Assembly: GCA_016212685.1 (NCBI GenBank)
Contig: JACREW010000060.1
Coordinates: forward strand, 1 to 8,095
Length of the DNA stretch: 8,095 nucleotides
Direction of reading: 5' to 3'
Source of the DNA: Nitrospirota bacterium
GTDB taxonomy: Bacteria > Nitrospirota > Thermodesulfovibrionia > Thermodesulfovibrionales > Dissulfurispiraceae
In this document: positions 1 through 6,409 of the stretch, piece by piece
Position numbering within the stretch: the first letter of the stretch is position 1
Layout of the letters: every line of letters begins with the position of its first letter
Notes under the pieces: model-generated
Database searches by the model: none
Told to the model about the DNA's origin: nothing
Seen by the model: only the letters and a program-made list of their open reading frames with translations
Program-made: the position numbers and the translations under genes

Positions 1-99
1 AATAACAAGATTAGGGTTATGCAGAGACGGGCGTATGGGTTACGTGATGAGGAGTATCTGAGGCTGAAAATACTGACTTGTATGTTGCCGGAGATATAG
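1..99 (+). CDS. C-terminal end of an ISL3-like transposase (5' truncated by window edge)
   Basis: The frame open from base 1 encodes 32 residues and a TAG stop at 97-99. It begins NNKIRVMQRRAYGLRDEEY and ends LPEI. The pattern NNKI(R/K)xxxRxAYG followed by a basic/hydrophobic helix is what I recognise from the C-terminus of ISL3-family (IS204/IS1001/IS1165) DDE transposases. Only the tail is visible, so the catalytic DDE residues and completeness cannot be judged. A likely terminal inverted repeat about 12 bp downstream of the stop supports an IS end here. The family assignment is from memory of the motif; another DDE family with a similar tail remains possible. Confidence 0.65.
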   Translation, partial: NNKIRVMQRRAYGLRDEEYLRLKILTCMLPEI

Positions 100-139
100 G
101 AAAGTGCTCAAAACTACCCACACGATTACGCGAAGACCC
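1..139 (+). mobile_element. Right end of an ISL3-like insertion sequence
   Basis: The transposase tail stops at 99. It is followed by a short non-coding stretch with acccacacgattacgcgaag at 116-135 and gaccc at 135-139. Read from outside inwards, the end would start GGGTCTTCGCG, similar to the G-rich ends seen in ISL3-type elements. The outer boundary near 139 is a judgement, because the left end and the target duplication (8 bp is usual in this family) lie outside the window. The IS ends about 70 bp before the first ankyrin-caspase gene and reads in the same direction as the cluster. Confidence 0.5.
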
Positions 140-200
140 TCAATTTTTATTGACATAGTAGATTTCAGGGGAAATGTGTATAAATAAGCCCTGTTTTTTC

Positions 201-206
201 AGGAGG
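201..206 (+). promoter_or_regulatory. Ribosome binding site that sets the start at 213
   Basis: AGGAGG lies 6 bases before the ATG at 213 (spacer tggggg). An upstream in-frame ATG at 174 has no such site, and using it would put 13 extra residues, including two Cys, before the signal peptide. The paralog at 2514 has the same arrangement (ttttcaggagg, then cggggg, then ATG), which independently supports this start. Confidence 0.8.
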
Positions 207-212
207 TGGGGG

Positions 213-1661
213 ATGAGAAGGCTTGTCCTGAGTGTAACGAAGGAACTTATTTCATCTATTTTACTTTTTATCGCATTTGGTTTGCTTGCAGGATGTGCGA
301 CAAGCACGCCATTAATGCGCGCGGCAGAAAGCGGTGATATCAATACTCTGAAAAATCTGCTTGATAAAGGAGCTGAGGTTAATGAAAAAGGGCATGCTTT
401 GATAGATGCGGCATATTATGGTCATATAGAGGCTGCAAAGATCCTCATAAACAAGGGCGCTGATGTGAACGCCAAAGACTCTTTGGGCGCTTCTGTTTTA
501 TTGAATGCGGCGCTTAAGGGACATGCTGATATAGTTAAATTGTTGATAGATAAGGGCGCTGAAGTAAATGTATCAAACTCGCATGGTAAAACCGCATTAT
601 GGGCCGCAGCATATAGCGGCAATGGGGCTGTTGTAAAGATGCTGATAGACAGCGGAGCTGATCTAAATGTTGCGATGGCTGGGTTGGAAGACTCCGCTGC
701 CAAATATCCAAAGGATAGCAAGGTTAAAATAGGCATTAAACTCCTTGAATCGTTTGCAAAGAAGCAGGAAATTACTAGCCAGCCGACAGCTCAAGCCCTC
801 ACCAAAGAAGACATGGAAAAGATGATTCAAACTGCTGTTGAAAAAGTTTCAAAAGATAAAAAAGAAACAAGGACGGCTTCATCCATATCCGACATAGGCA
901 AGCCCTTTTTTAACACAACCGATAAAATCATGGGAGATAATGACCTTGCAGTAATTATAGGCATTGAAGGCTATCAAGGGCTTCCCAAATCGGATTATTC
1001 TTACGACGATGCAAAGCTTGTAGGTGATTATGCAAAGGCAATGGGCTTTAAGCCGAGAAACATAGAGCTGCTTTTGGAGGAAAGGGCGACTAAATCTGCT
1101 ATTGAAAAGATTATAAAGACATGGCTGCCTAACAAGTCAAAGGCAGACAGCAAGGTATTTGTCTATTATTCAGGACACGGCGCGCCTGAGCCAAAGACAG
1201 GAGACGCCTATATTGTTCCGTTTGACGGAGACCCGAATTATCTCTCTGATACGGGTTATCCGCTTAAAAGTCTTTATGCGAGCCTCGGCAAATTGCAGGT
1301 TGCAGAAGTAACGGTTGTGCTTGACGCATGTTTCTCGGGCGCCGGGGGAAGGAGCGTTTTGGCAAAGGGCGCAAGGCCGTTGGTGATGATGACAGAAGGA
1401 TTAGTTTTATCGCAGAATATGGCAGTCCTGTCAGCAACACAAGGCACGCAAATTTCTACATCATCTCCAGAAAAAGGACATGGCGTATTCACATATTATT
1501 TCCTCAAGGCTTTGAAGGATGGCAAGAAAAACATCGCAGAAATTTACGAATACATAAAACCTCTTGTTGAGGATGAGGCAAAGCAATTGAATGTCCAGCA
1601 AAGCCCAAGCATAAGCCCTGATGTGGAGAAACTGAAGGGGAGGTTTATTTTGAGGCGGTAA
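213..1661 (+). CDS. Ankyrin-repeat caspase-family (peptidase C14) lipoprotein, copy 1
   Basis: This is a 482-residue predicted lipid-anchored Cys protease. A signal peptide with lipobox LAGC gives lipidated Cys28. Ala at +2 suggests outer-membrane sorting if Lol rules apply. Four ankyrin repeats follow at about 32-60, 61-92, 93-125 and 126-156 (each with an A-A-x-x-G-H-like helix turn and a (D/N)KGA(D/E)VN end). A polar linker starts at LTKED, and the C14 domain runs from about 240 to 482. The catalytic dyad is visible as YYSGHG (His322) and LDACFSG (Cys373), so the enzyme looks intact. Cys28 and Cys373 are the only cysteines. Bacterial homologs of this fold are orthocaspases/metacaspase-like proteins, often with Arg/Lys P1 preference; specificity cannot be read here. 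Its C-terminal 257 residues are about 90% identical to the copy at 2514-4016. Ankyrin repeats normally bind protein ligands, so a sensor role is inferred. The start at 213 is preferred over 174 because of the ribosome site and signal peptide. Confidence 0.9.
   Translation: MRRLVLSVTKELISSILLFIAFGLLAGCATSTPLMRAAESGDINTLKNLLDKGAEVNEKGHALIDAAYYGHIEAAKILINKGADVNAKDSLGASVLLNAALKGHADIVKLLIDKGAEVNVSNSHGKTALWAAAYSGNGAVVKMLIDSGADLNVAMAGLEDSAAKYPKDSKVKIGIKLLESFAKKQEITSQPTAQALTKEDMEKMIQTAVEKVSKDKKETRTASSISDIGKPFFNTTDKIMGDNDLAVIIGIEGYQGLPKSDYSYDDAKLVGDYAKAMGFKPRNIELLLEERATKSAIEKIIKTWLPNKSKADSKVFVYYSGHGAPEPKTGDAYIVPFDGDPNYLSDTGYPLKSLYASLGKLQVAEVTVVLDACFSGAGGRSVLAKGARPLVMMTEGLVLSQNMAVLSATQGTQISTSSPEKGHGVFTYYFLKALKDGKKNIAEIYEYIKPLVEDEAKQLNVQQSPSISPDVEKLKGRFILRR
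888..1661 (+). repeat. Direct repeat copy 1: caspase module
   Basis: These 774 bases align without a gap (constant offset of 2355) to 3243-4016. The encoded 257 residues differ at 25 positions by my count. Similarity falls away on the 5' side in the linker and ankyrin region, and ends within a few bases of the stop codon on the 3' side. The most conserved part is 1162-1252, with one mismatch in 91 bases. Confidence 0.9.
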
Positions 1662-1688
1662 AATAAAATCTATGAGGGAATAATCTCA

Positions 1689-1715
1689 TTGAGACAGGCT
1701 GTTTTGTGATAAAAT
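1689..1715 (+). promoter_or_regulatory. Candidate sigma70-type promoter for the MNT/HEPN genes
   Basis: TTGAGA at 1689-1694 (one base off TTGACA) and TAAAAT at 1710-1715 (one base off TATAAT) are separated by 15 bases. A TG at 1707-1708 makes an extended -10. The spacer is short for sigma70, so the extended -10 is the stronger part of the argument. Transcription would start about 15 bases before the ATG at 1736, giving a very short leader. No intrinsic terminator is visible after the upstream caspase gene, so read-through is also possible. Confidence 0.4.
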
Positions 1716-1735
1716 AGTCGTAACAAGGGGGTGAG

Positions 1736-2089
1736 ATGATGGCTGGAATAAAGGAAAGGGCACTATATCTTACTGAAGCTGAAAACTTTGCATTAGACGA
1801 AATTATATCTGTTTTAAAAACTGAGTGGCCTTCCGTTAAATTTAAATTATTCGGCTCAAAGGTAAATGGAACCTCTGACGAAGAGTCGGATTTAGACCTT
1901 TTAATTATGCTTCCCTGTCATGTAACTAATGATATAAGGCGGCAGATAGTCCACAAGATTTTCGATATAAATCTTAAATATGAAACTAATATTAGTGTAT
2001 TTATTGTTTCAGAAGATGAATGGCAAAAAGCTCCTCTTTCTCTTCTTCCTATTCATGCCTTTGTTGAAGAGGAGGGAGTTCTTTTGTGA
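1736..2089 (+). CDS. Minimal nucleotidyltransferase (MNT) domain protein
   Basis: This 117-residue protein belongs to the polymerase-beta-like minimal nucleotidyltransferases. The signature G-S-x10-D-x-D is complete: Gly40-Ser41 and Asp52/Asp54 (SDLDLLI). The usual third carboxylate on the later strand appears to be Ser87 (NISVFIVS), which may reduce or alter catalysis. In MNT/HEPN pairs the MNT partner is typically the antitoxin, in studied cases (MntA of type VII systems) by transferring AMP to the HEPN toxin. It is a soluble cytoplasmic protein with no signal peptide. The start may be 1736 or the adjacent ATG at 1739; AGGGGG at 1726-1731 gives a better spacing to 1739. Its stop overlaps the GTG of the HEPN gene by 4 bases, indicating translational coupling. 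The gene looks more AT-rich by eye than the lipoprotein genes downstream. Confidence 0.88.
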   Translation: MMAGIKERALYLTEAENFALDEIISVLKTEWPSVKFKLFGSKVNGTSDEESDLDLLIMLPCHVTNDIRRQIVHKIFDINLKYETNISVFIVSEDEWQKAPLSLLPIHAFVEEEGVLL

Positions 2090-2484
2090 ACGAAGAAGAA
2101 AGTCTAAAAGAACTTGTCTCTTACTGGTTAAACAAAGCAAGGGAGTCTCTTGATGCAGCTCAAGATGAGTTGAAGGCATGCCGTCTTTCCTTTTCAGTAA
2201 ACCGAATTTATTATGCCTGTTTCTATGCAGTCAGTGCAGTTTTGCTTCAAGAAAAACTCCGTTTTAAAAAGCACTCCGGCGTGAGGGCAGCGTTTCATCA
2301 GCATCTCGTAAAATCAGGGAAAGTAAGTCATGAGCATGGGAAATTGTATGATGAGCTTTTTGAAGCTCGTCAAAGAGGCGACTATATTGAACTTGTCAGT
2401 TTTGAGAAGAATCAGGTAGAAGACTGGCTGCAACAGGCAAGCCAGTTTGTAGAGACAATCAAACGTTTAATTAATAACGACTGA
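2086..2484 (+). CDS. HEPN domain protein, partner of the MNT
   Basis: This 132-residue all-helical HEPN protein (PF05168-like) shows the family signatures NRIYYACFYA (residues 39-48) and LFEARQRGDY (91-100). HEPN domains are often RNases with an Rx4-6H motif, and the HepT toxin of type VII systems carries Rx4HxY. Here the equivalent region reads R95-Q-R-G-D-Y100 with no His, so RNase activity is not assured. An R67-x5-H73 pairing exists but lies in a different helix and is probably chance. Translation starts at GTG 2086, overlapping the MNT stop (GTGA), with GGAGGG at 2071-2076 inside the MNT gene. The gene ends 29 bases before the second caspase gene, so the three are probably co-transcribed. 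The pair is most likely toxin-antitoxin-like, or a nucleotidyltransferase with its substrate-binding subunit. Confidence 0.87.
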   Translation: MNEEESLKELVSYWLNKARESLDAAQDELKACRLSFSVNRIYYACFYAVSAVLLQEKLRFKKHSGVRAAFHQHLVKSGKVSHEHGKLYDELFEARQRGDYIELVSFEKNQVEDWLQQASQFVETIKRLINND

Positions 2485-2501
2485 TTGTTTTTAAGTTTTT
2501 C

Positions 2502-2507
2502 AGGAGG
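2502..2507 (+). promoter_or_regulatory. Ribosome binding site of caspase copy 2, shared with copy 1
   Basis: AGGAGG lies 6 bases before the ATG at 2514 (spacer cggggg). The surrounding ttttcagga(gg) block matches that before copy 1 apart from one base in the spacer (tggggg there). The initiation region was therefore duplicated with the gene or kept under selection. Confidence 0.8.
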
Positions 2508-2513
2508 CGGGGG

Positions 2514-4016
2514 ATGAAGAAATTTTCAGCATATATTTTAATCCTTACAGCATTCAGCTTCATTAATGGCTGTGTGCCGTCTGTGTCTAAGACGACATCT
2601 ATGACGCCTTTAATTACAGCAGCAGCAAGAGGCGACATAAATGCTGTTAAAGACTTACTGGCTAAGGGATCTAATGCATGTGAAAAAGATGAGGCGGGAG
2701 GCACACCATATATGGGGTCTGTTGAGAACGGTTATACATGCAGAAATGAAATATTCAGGATCTTGATTGAAAATGCTTATGAGACATTTAATAAGGGTGG
2801 TCGATGTCCACGTTTATTGTACTACGCTGCCGGCGGCGGATGTAATGATATAACGAAACGACTTCTGGAAAAAGGATACGACCCTAATGACCCTAATGAG
2901 AGATTTAAGACTCTTACCGCATTAAGTTATGCGGTATATAACGGTCAAATGGAGACTGCAAAACTATTAATAAATAAAGGCGCTGATTTGGATTTAGCAA
3001 TATATGGGTTAAAAGAACATGCATCGAGACAATTGCCCCACTTGGGCAATCCCAGTAATGACAAAGCATATGATAACGCCAAATTAAGCATTGAAACGTT
3101 AAATAGACTTAAGCCCAAGCAGGTCGAGCCCAAAACTAATGTTGCTTCAGGGTTAACCAAAGAAGACCTTACAACGATTGTGCAGGCGGCAGTTGAGGGC
3201 GCCAAGACACAAAAACAAGAATCCAAGTCGCCTTCCATGCAATCTGACATTGATAAGCCGGCTTTTGCACAGTCTGAAAGAATCATGGGTGAAAATGACC
3301 TTGCAGTTATCATCGGCATAGAAGGATATCAGAGCCTTCCGAAATCGGATTATTCCTATGATGATGCAAGGCTTATGGGTGATTATGCAAAGGCAATGGG
3401 TTTTAAGCCGAGAAACATAGAGATGCTTTTGGAGGAAAGGGCAACTAAATCTGCCATTGAAAAGATCATAAAGACATGGCTTCCTAACAAGGCAAAGCCT
3501 GATAGCAGGGTGTTTATCTATTATTCAGGACACGGCGCGCCTGAGCCAAAGACAGGAGACGCTTATATTGTTCCGTTTGACGGAGACCCGAATTATCTCT
3601 CTGATACAGGGTATCCTCTTAAGAGTCTTTATGACAGCCTTGGCAAACTGCAAGTTGCAGAGGTGACGGTTGTGCTTGATGCCTGTTTTTCCGGTGCAGG
3701 CGGAAGAAGCGTTCTTGCGAAAGGTGCAAGGCCGTTAGTTATGATGACAACAAGCACAGTTCTTTCATCAAACATGGCAGTCCTTTCTGCAACACAGGGA
3801 ACGCAGATTTCTACTTCATCGCCTGAAAAAGGTCATGGCGTATTTACATACTATTTTCTCAAGGCATTAAAAGACGGCAAAAAGACAATTGCGGAGATTT
3901 ACGAATACATCAAACCATTGGTCGAAGACGAAGCCAAGCAGATCAATGTTCAGCAAAGTCCGAGCGTAAGCCCGGATGCGGAGAAATTGAAGGGACGGTT
4001 TATTTTGAGGCGGTAA
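2514..4016 (+). CDS. Ankyrin-repeat caspase-family (peptidase C14) lipoprotein, copy 2
   Basis: This 500-residue paralog of the gene at 213-1661 has the same plan. The signal peptide ends INGC (lipidated Cys20; Asn at -2 is unusual for a lipobox, so lipidation is slightly less certain). Ankyrin repeats lie at about 31-62, 63-97 (degenerate), 98-133 and 134-165. An LTKED linker leads to the C14 domain at about 257-500. The dyad is intact: YYSGHG with His340 and LDACFSG with Cys391. The ankyrin part is strongly diverged from copy 1 and contains four cysteines (56, 76, 98, 110) that copy 1 lacks; in an extracytoplasmic protein these could form disulfides or bind metal, which is inference. From Ser244 on, the sequence is about 90% identical to copy 1. 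It sits directly behind the MNT/HEPN pair with a 29-base gap and its own strong ribosome site. Substrate and trigger are unknown. Confidence 0.9.
   Translation: MKKFSAYILILTAFSFINGCVPSVSKTTSMTPLITAAARGDINAVKDLLAKGSNACEKDEAGGTPYMGSVENGYTCRNEIFRILIENAYETFNKGGRCPRLLYYAAGGGCNDITKRLLEKGYDPNDPNERFKTLTALSYAVYNGQMETAKLLINKGADLDLAIYGLKEHASRQLPHLGNPSNDKAYDNAKLSIETLNRLKPKQVEPKTNVASGLTKEDLTTIVQAAVEGAKTQKQESKSPSMQSDIDKPAFAQSERIMGENDLAVIIGIEGYQSLPKSDYSYDDARLMGDYAKAMGFKPRNIEMLLEERATKSAIEKIIKTWLPNKAKPDSRVFIYYSGHGAPEPKTGDAYIVPFDGDPNYLSDTGYPLKSLYDSLGKLQVAEVTVVLDACFSGAGGRSVLAKGARPLVMMTTSTVLSSNMAVLSATQGTQISTSSPEKGHGVFTYYFLKALKDGKKTIAEIYEYIKPLVEDEAKQINVQQSPSVSPDAEKLKGRFILRR
3243..4016 (+). repeat. Direct repeat copy 2: caspase module
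   Basis: Gap-free partner of 888-1661. The 91-base core at 3517-3607, covering the catalytic His and the loop after it, is almost identical to 1162-1252 even at synonymous positions. The Cys-containing part just downstream has many silent differences. Confidence 0.9.
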
Positions 4017-4085
4017 AATTACCTTGACTTCATAGCTCCGGCAGGGTAGTTTTAAATTAAAAGACTATTTTTGAATAATCTCATA

Positions 4086-4091
4086 AAGGAG
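4086..4091 (+). promoter_or_regulatory. Ribosome binding site that sets the start at 4098
   Basis: AAGGAG lies 6 bases before the ATG at 4098. A TTG at 4071 in the same frame would add nine residues before the signal peptide and has no ribosome site, so it is rejected as the start. Confidence 0.75.
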
Positions 4092-4097
4092 CCGCTT

Positions 4098-6380
4098 ATG
4101 AACGCAAAAAAAACCGCAATAATATTTTTTGCATTGTTATTTCTTTTTTCCTGCGCACCGCCTTCGGAGGTAAAAAAGGATATGCCTGAAATCACCGTGT
4201 CTGAAGGCGACATGCCGAGGACTGTTGCGGTCATGCCGTTTCAGAACGAGACAAAGGAGATAGGCATAGCAAATCAGGTCAGAAGGGCTTTTTACAATCA
4301 CTTCAGTTCAAAGCCGTACCGTGATGTCGAACTGAGCATTGTGGATGAGAAGATAGTACATCTTGAAAAATCGTCGGGTAAAAATATTCTTGATATAAAG
4401 CCCGCTGATATATGCCCGCCCATAGGCTGTGACGGGCTGATTTATGGAAAAGTCACCGACTATACAAAAGTATATGCAGGTCTTTATTCGCAGCTTGGCG
4501 TCGAGGCCGAGGTCTGGATGGTAAATACGCGGACAGGCAAAGAGGTATTCAGGATAAAGGATGCAGTCAGGTATCACGAAGGCAGCGTGCCTCTCTCTCC
4601 CATCGGGCTGATAATGACTGCCGTGTCTACCGCAATGAACATAAGAGAGATTCAGCAGGTGAGAATGGTGAACGAGCTTGCCCATAAATTCAATGAAAAA
4701 ATTCCTTCTCCCGAAGGCATGGCTGTTGAAGACAGGCCTGCGATTAAGGAAGTCCTTACAAATGTTAAAGAAGGGCCTTTCGGCAAAGGGAAGATTATAA
4801 GAGTCGGACTCGAAGGCGAAAAGGGGCTGGTCGCCACCTTTGACATCGGGAACTTTAAGAAAGGCATTCCGATGAAAGAAACAAAGCCCGGAATATATAT
4901 GGGCGAATATCTCGTGATATCCGGAGACAACGCAAAGGACATGCCTATAGTTGCTTCTTTGAAGAGGCCGGGCGGATACGAAACCGAATGGATAGATGTG
5001 AGCGGGTTTGCAACCCTTGATACTACGCCTCCTCCTCAAGTGAAAGGCTTGAAGGCAAAGGGTTTTCAGGACAGGATAGACATCTCATGGGAAGGCCTGA
5101 AAAATGTGCCTGATTTAAAGGGATATAAAATACTAAGGAGCGAACAGCCTTTGAGCGGATATGCGGAGGTTTCGGCAACAGAACATACATCGTTTGAAGA
5201 CAAGACCGCAAGGCCGAACATTGCATATTATTACAGGGTAATTGCTGTTGACCAAGTGGGTAATGAATCCGAACTCGTAGATGCCGTTAAATCAGCCGTT
5301 ACATCGAAGGAGCCAGTGCTTTTAAGTGGAGAGATCAGAACGGATACGGCGCTTGCAGGGAATTACATCGTGAAAGATTCGCTGACGGTTCCGAAGGGTT
5401 TAACTCTCACATTAGAGCCCGAAACGAGGATAATGTTTGAAGAAAACTCGTCGTTGACTGTTTACGGCAGAATAGTCGTAAACGGAAAAGAATCTCCTGT
5501 TGAGTTTATCCCATCGGGTAATAAGAAATGGAAAGGCATTAGCGTCGAGGGAGGCAGCATCACTATAAATGGCTTGAGGATAAAGGGAGCCGTTACCGCG
5601 ATGTTACTGCAAAACGCAGAGGGAATGCTGGATGCAGGAGTAATTACGGACAGCGATACGGGCATTGCGATTTCCGGTACGCCTTCTGTAATAATTAAAA
5701 ACACTGCCGTCTCAGGAAATAAAACAGGGATAGAACTTCAAAAGACGGACGCAAGGATTATGAACAGCAATATCTTTCAGAACGAAGACGGAATAGCTAT
5801 CAAAAGCTTTTCAGGCGAGATTAAGGATAACAATATATTCGACAATCAGAAAAATATCTCATCCGAGCAAAACATAAAGATTGCCGCGAACTATATGGGC
5901 TCGATAAATACGGACGAGATGAAGATTGCCGGAATTGCCGTATCAAAGGTTTATGACGCAAGGATACCTGACGGTAAGATAGTTGATGCCATATCGAATC
6001 CTTACGCATCCATGAATCAGGAAGAACGTCAGAAAAAGGCAACAGAATTCGTTATCGAGGCCGGCAATTATTTCAGGCAGAGGAATTACGGCAAGGCAGC
6101 GACACTTTTTGAAGAGGCATTGAAGGCATTGCCCACGCCGGATGTTTATTATTATCTCGCTATTTGCTATCAGGAGATGAAAGAAGAGGAAAGGGCGTTA
6201 AAGTATTTGAAAGAAGGCGCGGACAAATTCCCGAAGGATTCGACGCTCCAAAAGTCCCTCGGCCTTATGCATTATCAGAAAGGGGACGAGGCAGAGGCGA
6301 AAAAGGCATTCGAAGAGGTCATAAGGCTGAGCCCCGAAGACAGGCAGGTCAGGTTTTTGCTTGAAAGGATAGGAAAATAA
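4098..6380 (+). CDS. Multidomain lipoprotein: GNA1162/DUF799-like, FnIII, parallel beta-helix, TPR
   Basis: A 760-residue predicted lipoprotein with lipobox LFSC (Cys19). Domains in order: (1) residues about 38-205, resembling the GNA1162/DUF799 lipoprotein family, with TVAVMPFQNET, then GCDGLIYGKVTDY and a VNTRTGKEVFR strand; (2) about 215-310, a beta-rich linker I do not recognise; (3) about 311-402, a fibronectin type III domain (ISWEG, YKILRS, YYYRVIAVD); (4) about 405-630, a right-handed parallel beta-helix of the NosD/PbH1 type, with rungs of the kind GIAISG, NTAVSGNKTGI, NSNIFQNEDGI and DNNIFDNQKNI; (5) about 640-760, roughly three TPRs. The TPR and FnIII parts suggest a scaffold that recruits other envelope proteins, and the beta-helix could bind carbohydrate. 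These are family-based inferences. The gap after the caspase gene is 81 bases with no convincing terminator, so co-transcription is possible. No catalytic motif is seen. Confidence 0.85.
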   Translation: MNAKKTAIIFFALLFLFSCAPPSEVKKDMPEITVSEGDMPRTVAVMPFQNETKEIGIANQVRRAFYNHFSSKPYRDVELSIVDEKIVHLEKSSGKNILDIKPADICPPIGCDGLIYGKVTDYTKVYAGLYSQLGVEAEVWMVNTRTGKEVFRIKDAVRYHEGSVPLSPIGLIMTAVSTAMNIREIQQVRMVNELAHKFNEKIPSPEGMAVEDRPAIKEVLTNVKEGPFGKGKIIRVGLEGEKGLVATFDIGNFKKGIPMKETKPGIYMGEYLVISGDNAKDMPIVASLKRPGGYETEWIDVSGFATLDTTPPPQVKGLKAKGFQDRIDISWEGLKNVPDLKGYKILRSEQPLSGYAEVSATEHTSFEDKTARPNIAYYYRVIAVDQVGNESELVDAVKSAVTSKEPVLLSGEIRTDTALAGNYIVKDSLTVPKGLTLTLEPETRIMFEENSSLTVYGRIVVNGKESPVEFIPSGNKKWKGISVEGGSITINGLRIKGAVTAMLLQNAEGMLDAGVITDSDTGIAISGTPSVIIKNTAVSGNKTGIELQKTDARIMNSNIFQNEDGIAIKSFSGEIKDNNIFDNQKNISSEQNIKIAANYMGSINTDEMKIAGIAVSKVYDARIPDGKIVDAISNPYASMNQEERQKKATEFVIEAGNYFRQRNYGKAATLFEEALKALPTPDVYYYLAICYQEMKEEERALKYLKEGADKFPKDSTLQKSLGLMHYQKGDEAEAKKAFEEVIRLSPEDRQVRFLLERIGK

Positions 6381-6409
6381 TATAATATGTCATTAGGAGG
6401 ATTACATAG

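Noticed and set aside
150..184. TTGACA at 150-155 and TATAAA at 179-184 as a promoter for caspase copy 1, possibly linked to the IS end
   Set aside because: The spacer is 23 bases, too long for a sigma70 promoter, and no better -10 lies at 16-18 bases. The gene needs a promoter nearby or read-through from the IS, but this pair does not prove it.
2286..2306. R67-x5-H73 in the HEPN protein as the catalytic Rx4-6H motif
   Set aside because: It lies before the conserved LFxxRQxxDY helix where the motif is expected, and this stretch is a different conserved block in the family as I know it.
4047..4072. AT-rich inverted repeat (tagtttt and aaaagacta) followed by a T run, as a terminator after caspase copy 2
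   Set aside because: The stem is nearly all A-T with a bulged G and would be weak. I do not call it a terminator.
4308..5039. Long antisense open frame of 243 codons inside the large lipoprotein gene
   Set aside because: It is a shadow of the + strand gene, whose signal peptide and domains are clear. The antisense product shows no recognisable motif or ribosome site.
6361..6386. TATAAT at 6381-6386 with TTGAAA at 6361-6366 as an internal promoter
   Set aside because: The 14-base spacer is too short and the -35 lies in the preceding coding sequence; such AT-rich matches are expected by chance.
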